A DNA stretch of 64,000 bases from Dichetophora obliterata (GCA_963920525.1 OY986439.1:50533482-50597481); one strand, 5' to 3'; positions 24,009 through 34,381 are shown, numbered from the stretch's first letter. Notes: generated by a model from the letters alone, not told the origin. Numbers and translations: made by a program.

Positions 24009-24734
24009 AAAAGCTTACTAAAAGTCTTCAGCTTTAATTAAAGTTTAATGCATGGAATTGCATATCTGCCATATAACCTCATATCTGCAATATAATTTCA
24101 AAACATCTTAAATGCATTATATTGCATTCGCAACTAAGCCATTTATTTTACGTAATTCAAGTTATACTGCGCAAAAAAATTATTATGCTTCAAGAAAATT
24201 AACTTATCCCAGCAAAAAATGTCAATACTCATTACTTGTGCGCACGTTAATAGCGCTTCATTCTCCTTACAAATAGTGCTGTTTGTATAGCGCTACATTT
24301 GTATCACTTTCCGTAACGATAACGTTGCACTTGAAAAAAAGTATTAGATTTTAATGTAAAAAAATTAATTTAAAAAACTGTTAAAATTCATCAAAGCTTT
24401 TTTAAAGTATGTTTTCTGTTTTTTCTTCATCAAATGAAAAATCAAATAAAATGCATACAAATCCATACCTTGTTATATTGTCGCCCTAATTCTAATAGGA
24501 TGTATGCGAAAATTGGGCAAAGTAATGTTTATTAGCGGTTTAGGTAAAATGGTTAAAACATTATATATGTTTGTATGAAAATAAGGGAGGTAGAACGTTT
24601 ATCGTATGAACTACATTACGTATGAACTACATTATAATACATTAACTTCATACAAATAATAAACAGTTTTCTTTGCCTCATGAACAAGAGCTAATTTTGA
24701 TTGACATCGCATAAGAATTAGGCTGACGATATGA

Positions 24735-24890
24735 ACTATAAAGGAAACAAAGCCCTCGCTCGGTTCACGCTACATTTTTCTTCCAACTACAAGGAGAACA
24801 AAGCGCTTGGCTCTTGCTACGTTTTTATATCAAATACAAGCAGAACAAAGCTCTCGACTCTCGCTACGATTTTATATTTTCTACAGTGGG
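24735..24890. repeat. About three tandem units of 48-50 bp inside the piggyBac element
   Basis: Three adjacent units share GAACAAAGCKCTCG then CTCKCGCTACGWTTTTATAT and a CAAG/CTACAG junction. They lie between the transposase remnant and the right terminus. Two overlapping frames (24807-25040 and 24814-24999) read across them without any domain. Confidence 0.6.
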
Positions 24891-25326
24891 AGCGGAGCGC
24901 ATACATCTGATCAACATGACTATGTTGAAAAATGCGCTGTACACAAGGAAAATGAAGCGCTCTACTGCTTTTTTGGAGCGCTTCAGATGCGCTTATTGAG
25001 CGCTCACTTCCCTGCTGGGATATTACAGAATATTACTTAGAAAAAACTTTAAAAATATTACTTATATTTGAAAGTTTTGATGATATTTATTGAATAATTA
25101 TTAAAAATATTCACTAATTTTGTCTGCGTACATATAAGAAAGACCTTGTTAAACTCAGTATTTTGGACAAACAAAATCACTAATTTGACAAAAGGAAACT
25201 ACAACTAATAAAAAAATGGCTAAATTTATTTTTTGAAAATTCCATCATCAATTTTAACAGGTATGTACGCAACATCTTTTAGAAGTCAACATTGCATATG
25301 TGCAATCCCATGCAACGAAGGGTTAA

Positions 25327-25965
25327 TAAGCCGATATTTAAACGTTGTTTGTTTTCTTTTGTGCTTATAATCAGTGGACTTGCGCTGTTAAATGCATAAA
25401 TCTATACATATAATAAAACTGTAAAAAATATCTGTATATTTAATGTTATTTGGAAATTTTTTCTGCGCTGAACACTTGAAGGATGTGGATTCAAAAAATT
25501 TAATTTTTAACATTTGTATGCGATGTCTGTCTGTACGTGCATCACGTGAAAATTTCTGGATATATATTTTCCATAAACTTGACATTTGGGTTTTTACGTC
25601 TCTGGTCGGATCATGGGTTACTTTTATCGCAGAATTCTTTTGAATACAACAGCTCTTTATCTTTCAGCTTAAGAAAATGGAAAATAAAAACAATAAAAGT
25701 CGTGGAAGAGGATAAAGTTAAGTTCTCCTGGGGCTTACCCTAAGAAGCAACCTTGTATAGAATTCTCATATAAAACTTTATAAATTCAAAAATAAGCTCA
25801 CTGTTGACACCAAGTTTTTCATAAAAAGGATGATCCAATAAGAGCTTCCTACTTTGTTTTCTAAATAAAATACAAACATAAAAATTAATGTATTAATGCA
25901 AATCTTTACTTGGAATGAGAGCTCAGTTCTTACAAATCAGTGTTTAAAAATTATTCAATGTTCAA
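25327..25965. other. Intergenic DNA
   Basis: Short overlapping frames on both strands show no domain and no splice structure. Nothing recognised. Confidence 0.4.
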
Positions 25966-25969
25966 ATTC

Positions 25970-26215
25970 TGTGGGTCTAATTTTCAAATTTCGACAAAAT
26001 TCGAGAACGGCGATGAATCGGTTGTTTACGGTTTTCACGAACAGTCTCTAATATTGCAGCAAAATTCTCAAAATTACGGGCTATATGCGCTATGGTTGAA
26101 TGATGAAGGTCCAATAGTGCAAAAATGGTTCGAAATTTGGTGATGGTTTGGACGCTCATAACGACCAAAATGATGTTGAATAACTCCACAACATTCTCTT
26201 ACTCTGTGTCGATAA
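25970..26215 (-). pseudogene. Mariner-family transposase N-terminal fragment
   Basis: Read on the - strand, one frame gives QHHFGRYERPN and another gives RNFENFAAILETVRENRKQP and IHRRSRIL. This is the pattern of the N-terminal DNA-binding half of Tc1/mariner transposases (FGR..P.., then ENIAAV...V.E, then RRSQ). Stops and frame changes break it, and no catalytic part is present. The exact subgroup is not determinable. Confidence 0.5.
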
Positions 26216-26237
26216 GCGATAACAGCTTAGGTCTGAT

Positions 26238-27020
26238 TTGAAAGTTTCGAGAAAACTTGCTTCAAAGTTTCAATCGCCATATAAGTTATATAAAATGGTC
26301 TTTTGTTTTTGTTTCAAAACTTATAAATTCATCTCTTCCAAATCATATGTACTTCCTTTCTGTAGAGGTAAAACTTGTGTTAATGATGTCCCTGATTTGT
26401 TGATTGGTCCTAACAAGCTAACTGTTGTGTCGAAAATTGTAAATCTTGGTTTCTATATTAATTCTTCGCTTTCATGTGTTGATCATGTTAATAGTCTTGT
26501 CAAAAAAGTTTATTATGTATTGCGTAATTTAAGAATGTCTGCAAGCGTGACTCCAGTTAGTATTAGGCGTAAGTTGGTTATACAACTTATTCTACCTGCG
26601 ATAACCTACTCTGAGGTGGTATATAGTAAACTTGACTCTTCCTCCCAGTTAAAACTTCAAATAGCATTTAATTACGCCACACGCTATGTGTATGGCCTTC
26701 GTAAATTTGATCACCTGTCTGGTTTCCGGAATGCAATACTTGGATGTGACTTGACTGCTTATCTCAACGCCAGAAACTGTATGTACCTTCATAAGTTAAT
26801 TCATGAGAAAACACCTAGATATCTATATGAAAAACTCCAGTTTTGTATGGCCAGAAGAAGCCATGTTTTAATAGTTCCGAGGCAAAACTCGCTAATATCT
26901 TCTCAACTGTTCTTCATCAACGCCATTAGGTTGTGGAATTCTCTACCACGAAGGCTTAGGGAAATCACTGGGAGAGGTTCTTTTAGGCAATCTATTTTAT
27001 CTTTTTTCTCTTCTCTTTAG
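26238..27020 (+). pseudogene. LINE reverse transcriptase, C-terminal part
   Basis: A 260-codon frame matches the region after the catalytic box of Jockey/CR1-group non-LTR reverse transcriptases. Visible in order are LGFYINSSLSCVDHVNSLVKK, YVLRNLRMSAS, an RRKLVIQLILPAITYSE stretch, ATRYVYGLRKFDHLSGFRNA, TPRYLYEKLQF, and FFINAIRLWNSLPRRLREI near the end. The polymerase fingers, the YXDD box and any endonuclease are missing, so the copy is 5' truncated, as is usual for LINEs. The frame opens without an ATG. Related fragments on the - strand lie at 34703-35000 and 43441-43900. Confidence 0.85.
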
Positions 27021-27192
27021 TATCTTCCCAGCAGCGAAAGGAGGTAGCACTAAGGTAATTCCGAACTAGTTCTTAAGTGACAGTAAGTAGTTCCGCGCAA
27101 ATCCCCCGGCAGTGCTTTCTACTGTCGCATTTAACGTGGCGATGTCCTAGGAGGGGGTGAATTGACTTCCTATTTGAGTGTTTGGAGTCGGG

Positions 27193-27570
27193 CTGGTAGC
27201 TACTTTCTCTATTAGCCATGGTGCGGTGGCATATTCACTACTAACCTTAATAGGTGCAAAGTGTCAGAAAAGTAACTACTTTCTTTATTACCCACTGTGA
27301 GGTGGTATATTCTACTAGTTACCTAAAAGGCTCCAAAGCGTCAGAAAGGTAAGTAGTTTCTTCATTACCCACTCTGAGGTGATATATTCAGTAGTTACCT
27401 AACTGACTTCAAAGCGTCAGAAAGGTAACTACTTTCTTCCTTACCCACTATAAGGTGGTAAATACACTAGTTACCAAAATGGGTGACAAGCGTCGAAAAG
27501 GTAAGTCCTTTTTTCATTACCCACCGCGTGGTAGAATCTCCTCTACTTATCTAAAGAACTGTATAACGCA
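27193..27570 (+). repeat. 77-bp tandem repeat in the LINE 3' region, about five units
   Basis: Units of about 76-78 bp (starts near 27196, 27272, 27350, 27426 and 27500) share GTAACTACTTTCTTYATTACC, CACTRTGAGGTGGTATATTC and a CAAAGCGTCAGAAAG junction. They begin about 170 bp after the stop of the LINE frame, so they probably belong to its 3' untranslated tail. Non-coding. Confidence 0.85.
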
Positions 27571-27598
27571 CGTAAAATGTAAATAAAAGAAAGTAAAT

Positions 27599-27604
27599 TT
27601 TATT
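27599..27604 (-). terminator. Poly(A) signal for the DUF4806-like gene
   Basis: On the - strand this reads AATAAA, 79 bp after the stop codon at 27685-27683. Spacing and strand fit 3' end formation. AATAAA occurs often by chance in AT-rich DNA, so it is support rather than proof. Confidence 0.4.
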
Positions 27605-27682
27605 TCAGTTTTTAAAAACAAGTATGTAAGGTTTTCTTATAATATGCTTTGTAAGAAATGTACTCAGTCTCATGAAGTTTTC

Positions 27683-28617
27683 TTATTCTGAACGGATTTG
27701 TTCTTGAAAGCCCCTTTTATTTTCCAAGCGGAAAGCGCTGCGCAAAATATCGACAGCCGATTGCTCTTTTTCGCCTGGCGGAATCACAATGGAATCTGTT
27801 TGAAATAACATTTTGTAAGTATTAAGATGAAGATTTGAATATAATTTCGATTTTTACCTATGAGAGCTCCATAAAAATTTTTCATGTCCTTTAAAGACTT
27901 TTTTCCGTGTATGCCATACAAATTGTAGGCCATAGTGATTTCAGTCGAAATGAAGTTCTTTAAGTTTTTGGCGATGCCTCCATTTTTTATGAGGGCTTTC
28001 ATGGTATCGGTCTGCAAATAAAGAAATGCATTAAAAGAAAAACTTATTATTTAAGATAAGAACTGTTTATTAGTAAGAGGATAATGTTCGGTTAGGCCGA
28101 AGCTTAGATACCCTTAGGATCAGTTTCACGACCATTAGTTAACCACTGACCATAGGTTAACTAACAGATTTGAGTTTCACAAACGCAAAATTGAATTTTT
28201 AAGATTTTTTTACTACAACAACAAAAAACAGGAAATTTTTTCAAAAAGTAAAATATCACAACTCTAGCAATTTTTATCCGATTTTTATGTTTTAAAGCTC
28301 ATTTTTAGGGGCAATTAAATAACAAACGAAAGCATACCAGTTTTATGCACAAAATAAGGTTTTATGTGCAAACAATCGAGAAATATGTAAAAAGTAAAAA
28401 AATGTTCATTTTTTATTCAATTTTAAATTTAAATCGCTTTGATGGTAGGGTAAAAGATTTCCGATTATCTTACTCTCGAGTAATACCGGGTATATCATCT
28501 TTTATTAAATAAAAGCATCATTTAAGTAGAGGAAATAACAAAAATATTTAAACGAAACACTAAATTATATTATTTATTATTAAATAAACTCACAGCGTAG
28601 CCAATAGATTCACCCAT
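27683..28617 (-). CDS. Small three-exon gene, DUF4806-like protein (96 residues)
   Basis: Coding exons read on the - strand: 28617-28594 (start MGESIGYA, then a GTGAGT donor), 28011-27858 (acceptor TTTGCAG, donor G|GTAAAA) and 27795-27683 (acceptor TTTCAAACAG, stop TAA). The phases join exactly (0, then 1). Exon 2 (TDTMKALIKNGG, NLKNFISTEITMAYN, GIHGKKSLKDMKNFYGALI) resembles the end of DUF4806, a domain of unknown function common in insect proteins, often near mobile DNA. Exon 3 adds IVIPPGEKEQ and ends GFQEQIRSE. GC content in exons 2 and 3 is higher than in the introns, and an AATAAA lies 79 bp downstream. Exon 1 is the least certain: a longer gene with upstream exons elsewhere is possible, and exons 2-3 could be the tail of a larger protein. 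Confidence 0.55.
28030..28585. other. Intron 1 of the DUF4806-like gene, with a small palindrome
   Basis: AT-rich sequence. TTAGTTAACC (28137-28146) and GGTTAACTAA (28157-28166) form a perfect 10-bp inverted repeat inside a stretch flanked by GTTTCAC words. This may be a remnant of a transposon end. Confidence 0.4.
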
Positions 28618-28639
28618 GCTGAGTAAAAATGCTTTTGCG

Positions 28640-29600
28640 ATCAGCTGATTGAATACACAGCGAAATTTATAAAGAATACAACAGGTTCCCCTGTTGTATT
28701 TTTGCCACAGCGTTGTATTTTAAACACCGTTCATTTTGTTTTTGTAATTTTACAAAATTTACTATAAATATAAAATTTATCAAAAATACACAATATAAGT
28801 TCAAATACACCACATCGTGAATGCCCCTAATATAAGCGAAATGCGAATAATGTAGGCAATGCTGCAATTCAAATCGTAGCTGTTAATGTTAACCGCACGA
28901 CATTTTACAAACATTTTTAATATGTTGTGAATAAAAAAAAAAAACGCCGCAGTCGATAAATTTGTATAAAAAATCGCGCATATTTTTATATACAGATGCA
29001 GCTGGAAGGCCAGATATAAATTTCTTAATTTGATGTTTATACTTACGTTTAGGTTATTTCGTAAAAGGATGAACCGCCCCCAAGTGTGGATAATATGTAA
29101 AATAATATGTCTTCAAAAGAAATGCATGAATTTTAATAATTGCTAGCTCGTTGAATAGGTGACAGCATAACCTTTCTTTTGGTACCCATAATGCTACCAT
29201 AGTTGTAGGAAAATTAAAAAAAAGCACTTTTATATTCTTCCTTTACCTAATTTTAATGAAATTATTTCATTATTTCTGTCTTTACGGTGCACGCACAATT
29301 ATTTTAAAATTACAAGTAGTTAAAAAAACCGGCGAAATTAACAAACATTTTCTTCACTGACTGCACATTACTTTTATATTGTTTCTTTACGTAAATTAAA
29401 TTATTTCTTTATTAGGTTATTGAAACTAACACTTACTTGATAAACTGCACATTACTTGTATATTGTTTATTTATTTAAATTAAATTATTACTTTATTTGT
29501 TATATTTACGATGTTCAAGCACAGTGGACAAGGATTTAGTACACATGACATGAGCAGTTGTGAAATTACATATGTTTCACACTGTACTTGACGAAGTGTG
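28640..29600. other. Intergenic DNA
   Basis: No gene was recognised. A 66-codon - strand frame at 28667-28867 has no domain. An imperfect 60-bp repeat (TGCACATTACTTTTATATTGTTT / TGCACATTACTTGTATATTGTTT) occurs near 29360 and 29445. Confidence 0.4.
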
Positions 29601-29623
29601 TAACAGAGACAACCATGGTGTTA

Positions 29624-30095
29624 AGGCCCAGTTATAATAGACGTAACGTAATGTAGTGAAATGTCACTGCAGCAGTGTGTTCTGTCACTTACTGTTTCAA
29701 TCAATACTTTTTTTATACAAGTGATTATAATAGAAGTAACGTAATGTAACGGGACGTAAAGATCCGTTGGATTTCGATTTCTACGTTACTTTACATTACG
29801 TCTGTTCAAAGAACAACTAAGCATTGAGGTTAGATTCGATTATTGCGCTATTTTGTATTGTTGAACTACGCTTTTTGTTGAGTTTTCGTTATTAATGTGA
29901 TAGTTTTATGTATCCGCAGCTATGGATGACGAAGTTTTAATTGTACTTGTACAGGAACGTGCAATTTTTTACGACAAACAACTGCCTGGCTACTGCCTAT
30001 TATAATTGCTACAACGTTTTCTTACATTACGTCCCCTGACGATGACAGTTGACAACATTACGTTACTTAACTTTACGTCTATTATAACTGGGCCT
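29624..30095. mobile_element. PIF/Harbinger-type MITE, TTA target duplication
   Basis: Perfect 23-bp inverted termini (AGGCCCAGTTATAATAGACG outermost) are flanked by TTA at 29621-29623 and 30096-30098. A TWA target and GGCCC-type ends are typical of PIF/Harbinger elements. The inside keeps a short MADF-like coding remnant (29922-30005), which fits because Harbinger elements encode a second, Myb/MADF-type DNA-binding protein. It sits within the left terminal repeat of another element, so it is the younger insertion. Confidence 0.88.
29922..30005 (+). pseudogene. MADF/Myb-like fragment of a Harbinger accessory protein
   Basis: A 27-codon frame starts MDDEVLIVLVQERAIFYDKQ, the usual start of MADF domains (acidic start, L-V-x-E-R/K-x-x-x-L/F-Y-D-K). 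It is preceded by a possible acceptor (TATCCGCAG). It stops after LPGYCLL where the domain should go on, so only the first helix region survives. Confidence 0.6.
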
Positions 30096-30647
30096 TTAGA
30101 AATAGAGGTGTTAGTGAGTTTGACAATTCTCTCTCAAAATGATAAAATTATGTTTCCCCGTTCTTGTCAAAAACAGCTGATGGTGAATTGCAAAGAAAAC
30201 AAGTTTTGTTAAATTCGTATCTTTCTGCAAGTTTATAAGATTCTTAGTGAGATTAAGTGAGAATATGTTCATCGATATGTTCTTGAAGCAGACGATGTGA
30301 ATGCAAAACAATTTGCTTGCTGGCCAAAGCTTCATGTCGGCGCCACCTTCCAGCGAACGTTTCTGATAAAATGGTCAAAACATTCAATGACATACTTGGC
30401 AAATCGGCGAAGACAACTGCAATAACTTTTTGTCAACACAACATACATACAACAACAACAACATATTTATACTTAATTCGCACAATAAAAACTATAGTAC
30501 ATCATTTAGCAACTCAAACAAATAACACAATTTGACAACTATCAACAGTTCCGCTCTTTCGCTCACAATTTTTTGACAGAAGCAAAGAAATTCATGGTGT
30601 TGTCAAAAACTCACTAACACCTGGTTTTCTTACACCATGGAGACAAC

Positions 30648-31205
30648 GAAGACATCCAATTATGTTTCGATTCAAAGACAACATAGTGCACTTTGTGTCT
30701 TTATGGAGTTTCAAATGTAAGTGCTTCACTTTCTGACCGCTTAGCTACAGTAAAGTATAAACACTTACTATGAATAATTGTTCCCCGGAATTGGAAAAAG
30801 TAGCTTCCAACTTTAAGAAAGCAGATAGATAATAACGTCACATTTTTTACTCTCATGAATATTGACGGTTGATGAACAAATTTACATTAAAAATTTTCAA
30901 AAACTTATTGCGGTTTATCTTAAAAACGGAAACTCTTTTTTCCGATTCCGCGGAAATACACGCAGCAATACACTGCTGTGTCGCATTTTAAGTACGAGTA
31001 TTAGCAATGTACACAATTAAAACAGAAATTACTGTTGTGCCGTGAACCGTAAAAGGCCTAATAGTAACTGATCCATTTACCTACTCTAAAGGGTCTCAAA
31101 TATAACTACATCTTTTGGAGCTACAACCAGAACTAGTTCAATGGGTGTCAATTGCCTCTTTGACCGCTGCTGGGTTTATACTCTTGTTCTAAGTACTTTC
31201 TCTAT
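30648..31205. other. Intergenic DNA
   Basis: No recognisable gene or paired repeat. This sequence may include diverged LINE body before the 3' tail at 31210-31456, but no peptide match was found. Confidence 0.4.
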
Positions 31206-31209
31206 TGAT

Positions 31210-31456
31210 TTCTGTGTTTCACTCAGTCTATACATTATATTCCTAACTTTTAACTTATTATAGTTTTTACGAGCATTAAGTCATTATTGTATTAAAATTA
31301 AGTTATTTGTCTTTAAAATGAGTTGTTATTATTATAAGATTTAAGTAAGTTAATCATTTTAATGTTTTATGTTGTACTATAAAAGAGCATAGCTCTTAGT
31401 GTACTTATATTTTCAACTATACGAATAAATTGAAATTGAAATTGAAATTGAAATAA
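31210..31456 (+). repeat. LINE 3' end with (TTGAAA)n tail
   Basis: The block GTTGTACTATAAAAGAGCAT, AGCTCTTAGTGTACTTATAT ends in four ATTGAAATTGAAA-type units at 31425-31455. The same block is present reverse-complemented at about 43480-43540, beside a LINE C-terminal frame. It is therefore the 3' end of the same retrotransposon family, and a short repeat tail is typical for it. Confidence 0.75.
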
Positions 31457-32250
31457 CTTTGGCTAAGGTCATGCTAGAAACTCCAAAGCTATATGCGTGC
31501 AACACATCTACATCAACAACTTAGTTCTGTCTTAAGTCGACTTAAGCTGTTATTGCTTAACGACACAGAACTAATGACTGACTTTGGTAGTAAATTTCCA
31601 CAATTAATAAACTTCGTTCAGGAGTAAGTCTTTTCATGATTGAGTCGTATTGATTATTAAACACAAACGTCATATAGACAAGCCATTTGACACATAACAG
31701 CTGTTAAAACAACTCAGTTAAAAAAGGACCTCATATTGGATCACCCTTTATGTGTCTATAGTTCATTCACTTTTGACGTATATGATGATGTGCTGGTCCT
31801 ATCAAAATACATCGGAGATGAAAAAATTAAAAGTAATGCAAAATAAATGCATGATGATTAAATTTTAATCATTATGTTTCTTATTCATACTCTTTACGTC
31901 TTCATTGTGTTTTAATTAAAATTATCCTATTTTTCTTTTAATTCACTTTAAATTTAATGTGTTGATGTAGGTTAAAACATTCAGATCGTCTTAGTATTTT
32001 TAAAAAATTGTTGAAATGAATTGCCATTATGAATCATAACCTGATGTTTCTGCGCTTGCCATAAGACTTCAGTCTTGTTAGAACAGTCGTCGCACAATAA
32101 TCAAACAAATAAACAAATAAAGCAGTTTTCGGGTTACCACCACTTAATTCTAGCCATCAACTTTATTTGGAGGAGTTTAAAAATGTCTAATTCCTAGACA
32201 GAATCTATCTATACTATATCTAATACTGAAAGTTTTTAGGAACATAGGAA
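31457..32250. other. Intergenic DNA
   Basis: Nothing recognised; no long frames and no paired repeats. Confidence 0.4.
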
Positions 32251-32254
32251 GTTA

Positions 32255-32789
32255 AGGGTCCGCCAAATAACACTTTTTTTTTTTTGAAAAAAACGCATTG
32301 GGTGGTCAGTTGGTTTCAACTCCTGAACCAATTGGACTTTGTATGGCGTCATACCAAGGTCTTTATGCAAAATTCGTCTCAATGATGTCTTCGAAATGTT
32401 TAATTGTGGAGAACGACGGTGAATTGATGTTGATGGCGCTTCACGCACACTTTCTGCCATAGTAGCAATATTCTCGGGTGTACGCACTGTTTTTAGCTTT
32501 TCACGCTTTGGTTTATCGATGAGGATTCCAGTTTCTTTCACTTTTTTTACAAGATAACGAACATACGGAGCTGACGGTGCTTCTCTTCTTCCAAAATCCA
32601 TACGCAATTTTCGCACACATTCTGCAACATTACTATGATTTTCAAAATAAATGCCGAAATATTTCCCAGCGTTGTATTTATATCCGCGGAAAGATAAAAC
32701 TAATTATCTGTCAAATCAGACATGAGCTAAGTGTTCCCATTCACGAAATAAGCACTGGTTGAAAAAAAAACTTTAGATGGCGGACCCTG
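32255..32789 (-). mobile_element. Deleted mariner derivative (535 bp)
   Basis: Inverted termini (AGGGTCCGCCAAATAACACT at the left; CAGGGTCCGCCATCTAAAGT read inward from the right) are flanked by TA at 32253-32254 and 32790-32791. The interior on the - strand keeps only the N-terminal third of a mariner transposase. This is an internal-deletion derivative on the way to being a MITE. It is a different family from the copy at 3136-4614, judging by the ends and the peptide. Confidence 0.85.
32290..32640 (-). pseudogene. Mariner transposase N-terminal region
   Basis: The - strand frame reads MRKLRMDFGRREAPS, VRYLVKKVKETGILIDK, VRTPENIATMAESVREAPST, HRRSPQLNISKTSLRRIL and DLGMTPYKVQLVQELKPTD. These are the two helix-turn-helix regions and linker of Tc1/mariner transposases. 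Just after TDHPMRF the sequence jumps to the 3' terminal repeat, so the catalytic DDE/D domain is entirely deleted. Upstream codons of the first helix are also readable near 32640. Confidence 0.85.
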
Positions 32790-32791
32790 TA

Positions 32792-33640
32792 TAAACTATA
32801 ATTCTACACATCAAAATCAACATACTCACGCATTCGGTACTAGAAACAGAAATAATTTAGTTGTGGCGAGATGCAGTCGAGAGGTCACAAAACAACGCTT
32901 CTTATGTGCAGGTCCTAGGGCCTATAATAATTTACCAGAACTAATTAAAAATGATAATAAAGTTACAAAAATTTTCCGTTTGTTTGACACCAAAAACATT
33001 CTCATATCTTGAAAACTGTAGAATGTCCTTGCACAATTAAGTTTTGAATAAATTTTTAATCTTATTTCAAAAAAGGCCCAACAAATTTCGGTTTCTTCCA
33101 AACACGGTGCGAAAGTTGTTTTTGACGTAGAAACAATAATAACTGAAAATTGCATTTTGTATACTCTTTCATATAACGTATTTTTTTAAAAAAAAACTGT
33201 TTCTGTTTGACACAAAATTTGATGCTCTATTAAGAATGGGGTAGTGGTGCTTTTGATTTTTGTAACGATTTGAATTTTTTTAACATGTTGTTTTTATAAG
33301 TATTAAAAAATGCTTAGCCTTTAAGAATAATTTCTGGTTTTTTCGTATGCAGAACCCCATCTGCGGGGAACAAATTACAATTATTGTAAATTTTAACTAC
33401 TCAAATCATAAAAATATAATTTATTAAAAGACATATTTTCCTCATTTTATAACACACTCCTGAAAATCCTCTCTATTTTTAAAGAAAATTCAAATAAAAA
33501 CCGTAAAAATAAAAAATTTTAAAAAAATATTAACATTCCAGAGTAACAACGGGTTATTAGTAACATCAGCTAGTCTTAAATAATACTAAATTTAATTTTT
33601 TTGAGTTTTTTTTCCAATTTTTGGTCACGTTACAATATCT
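32792..33640. other. Intergenic DNA
   Basis: No gene recognised. A small palindromic word CCCCATCTGCGGGG occurs near 33356. Confidence 0.4.
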
Positions 33641-33725
33641 TAAGCTCCTGCCGCTACTTAGCGTAGAGCGTTTCAAAACTCCTTCCCTCCCCTAAATTGG
33701 TAATAGAGTTTATGAACGACCCCTA
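33640..33725 (-). repeat. Short interspersed sequence related to 22091-22200
   Basis: Reverse complement reads TAGGGGTCGTTCATAAACTC and continues ATTACCAATTTAGGGGAGGG, similar to the + strand sequence at 22091. It is probably one terminus of an old repeat; the second terminus was not found. Confidence 0.45.
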
Positions 33726-34170
33726 AGTTTGTTAACAATTTTGCAAAAGAATTAAATTTTTTTTATAGGTACAATTTTTACGAATTTAATCTTCTGTAGC
33801 AAGAACATTGATCATACAAATAAAAAAAAAACAAAAATTCACTAAAAGAATTTCTACTCGCAAACGTACCTTCGCATATGGTTCAGTGGGATATTTTATG
33901 TCCAACATAAAAAAGTGAGGGTTTTGGCAAATGACTGATTTCGGTGAATTTTGAAGCCAAATATCTTCTAGCGAATACCACGTTATCATAGGTATCAAAA
34001 AACTTGGGACGTACATTTTTCGATTTCAGATTTAAAAAAAAATCACCCTGGCAATGAAATATACAAAAGCCCTCGCGCAAAGTCAAAAGTTATGTCGCAG
34101 AAAAGAACTAAGGATGCAGAAAAATTTGTAGAACTTTGTTTTGTGAATAGTTTTTATGACCCAAATTTAA
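33726..34170. other. Intergenic DNA
   Basis: Two overlapping - strand frames of 67-76 codons show no domain. Nothing recognised. Confidence 0.35.
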
Positions 34171-34177
34171 ACGCTTA

Positions 34178-34381
34178 TGCTTGGTTTTCAAATGTGGTCA
34201 GTTGTTGTCAAATTGAAAAAACGACATGTAGACATTTTTTCTAATTTTGGCAATCTTGGAAAATTAAAAATGATTAAATTATTAAATGGGGCTATGCAGA
34301 TGTTCTAGAGCCTTATTAAGGTGGTATATCAGGTGATAAACTTCTGTGCTGTCATAAAAATGACATAGTGAAAACCAAGCA
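34178..34381 (+). mobile_element. TGCTTGG MITE, copy 1 (TTA duplication)
   Basis: A 204-bp element with termini TGCTTGGTTTTCA and the reverse complement TGAAAACCAAGCA, flanked by TTA at 34175-34177 and 34382-34384. A reverse-orientation relative lies at 57053-57276 and shares the inside (GTTGTTGTCAA, TTTGGCAATCTTGGAAAATT, GGRGCTATGCAGA). The TWA target suggests a PIF/Harbinger-type origin. Confidence 0.85.

Larger units (their letters stand above)
22477..25322 (-). mobile_element. piggyBac-type element, complete ends, decayed
   Basis: TTAA target duplications at 22473-22476 and 25323-25326 flank 14-bp inverted termini (CCCTTCATTACATG at the left, CCCTTCGTTGCATG read inward from the right). 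Just inside, a second matching pair surrounds ACATTGCATATATGCAAT / CATTGCATATGTGCAATC. The 2846-bp interior holds a broken transposase on the - strand (24008-22835). TTAA sites and CCC termini are the hallmark of the piggyBac superfamily. Confidence 0.9.
29614..30639. mobile_element. Non-autonomous element with 8-bp target duplication, interrupted by a Harbinger-type MITE
   Basis: GAGACAAC occurs directly outside both ends (29606-29613 and 30640-30647). The termini are CATGGTGT at the left and ACACCATG at the right. After skipping the MITE at 29624-30095 the left arm continues GAGGTGTTAGTGAGTTT, which matches the right arm's reverse complement CAGGTGTTAGTGAGTTT. The terminal repeats are therefore about 45 bp and the element without its passenger is about 550 bp. 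An 8-bp duplication fits the hAT or P superfamilies; CATG termini resemble P-type ends, but this is not decisive. No transposase is present. Confidence 0.75.

Noticed and set aside
28667..28867. 66-codon - strand frame upstream of the small gene as an extra exon
   Set aside because: No donor site or domain, and the proposed exon 1 at 28617 begins with its own ATG in good context.
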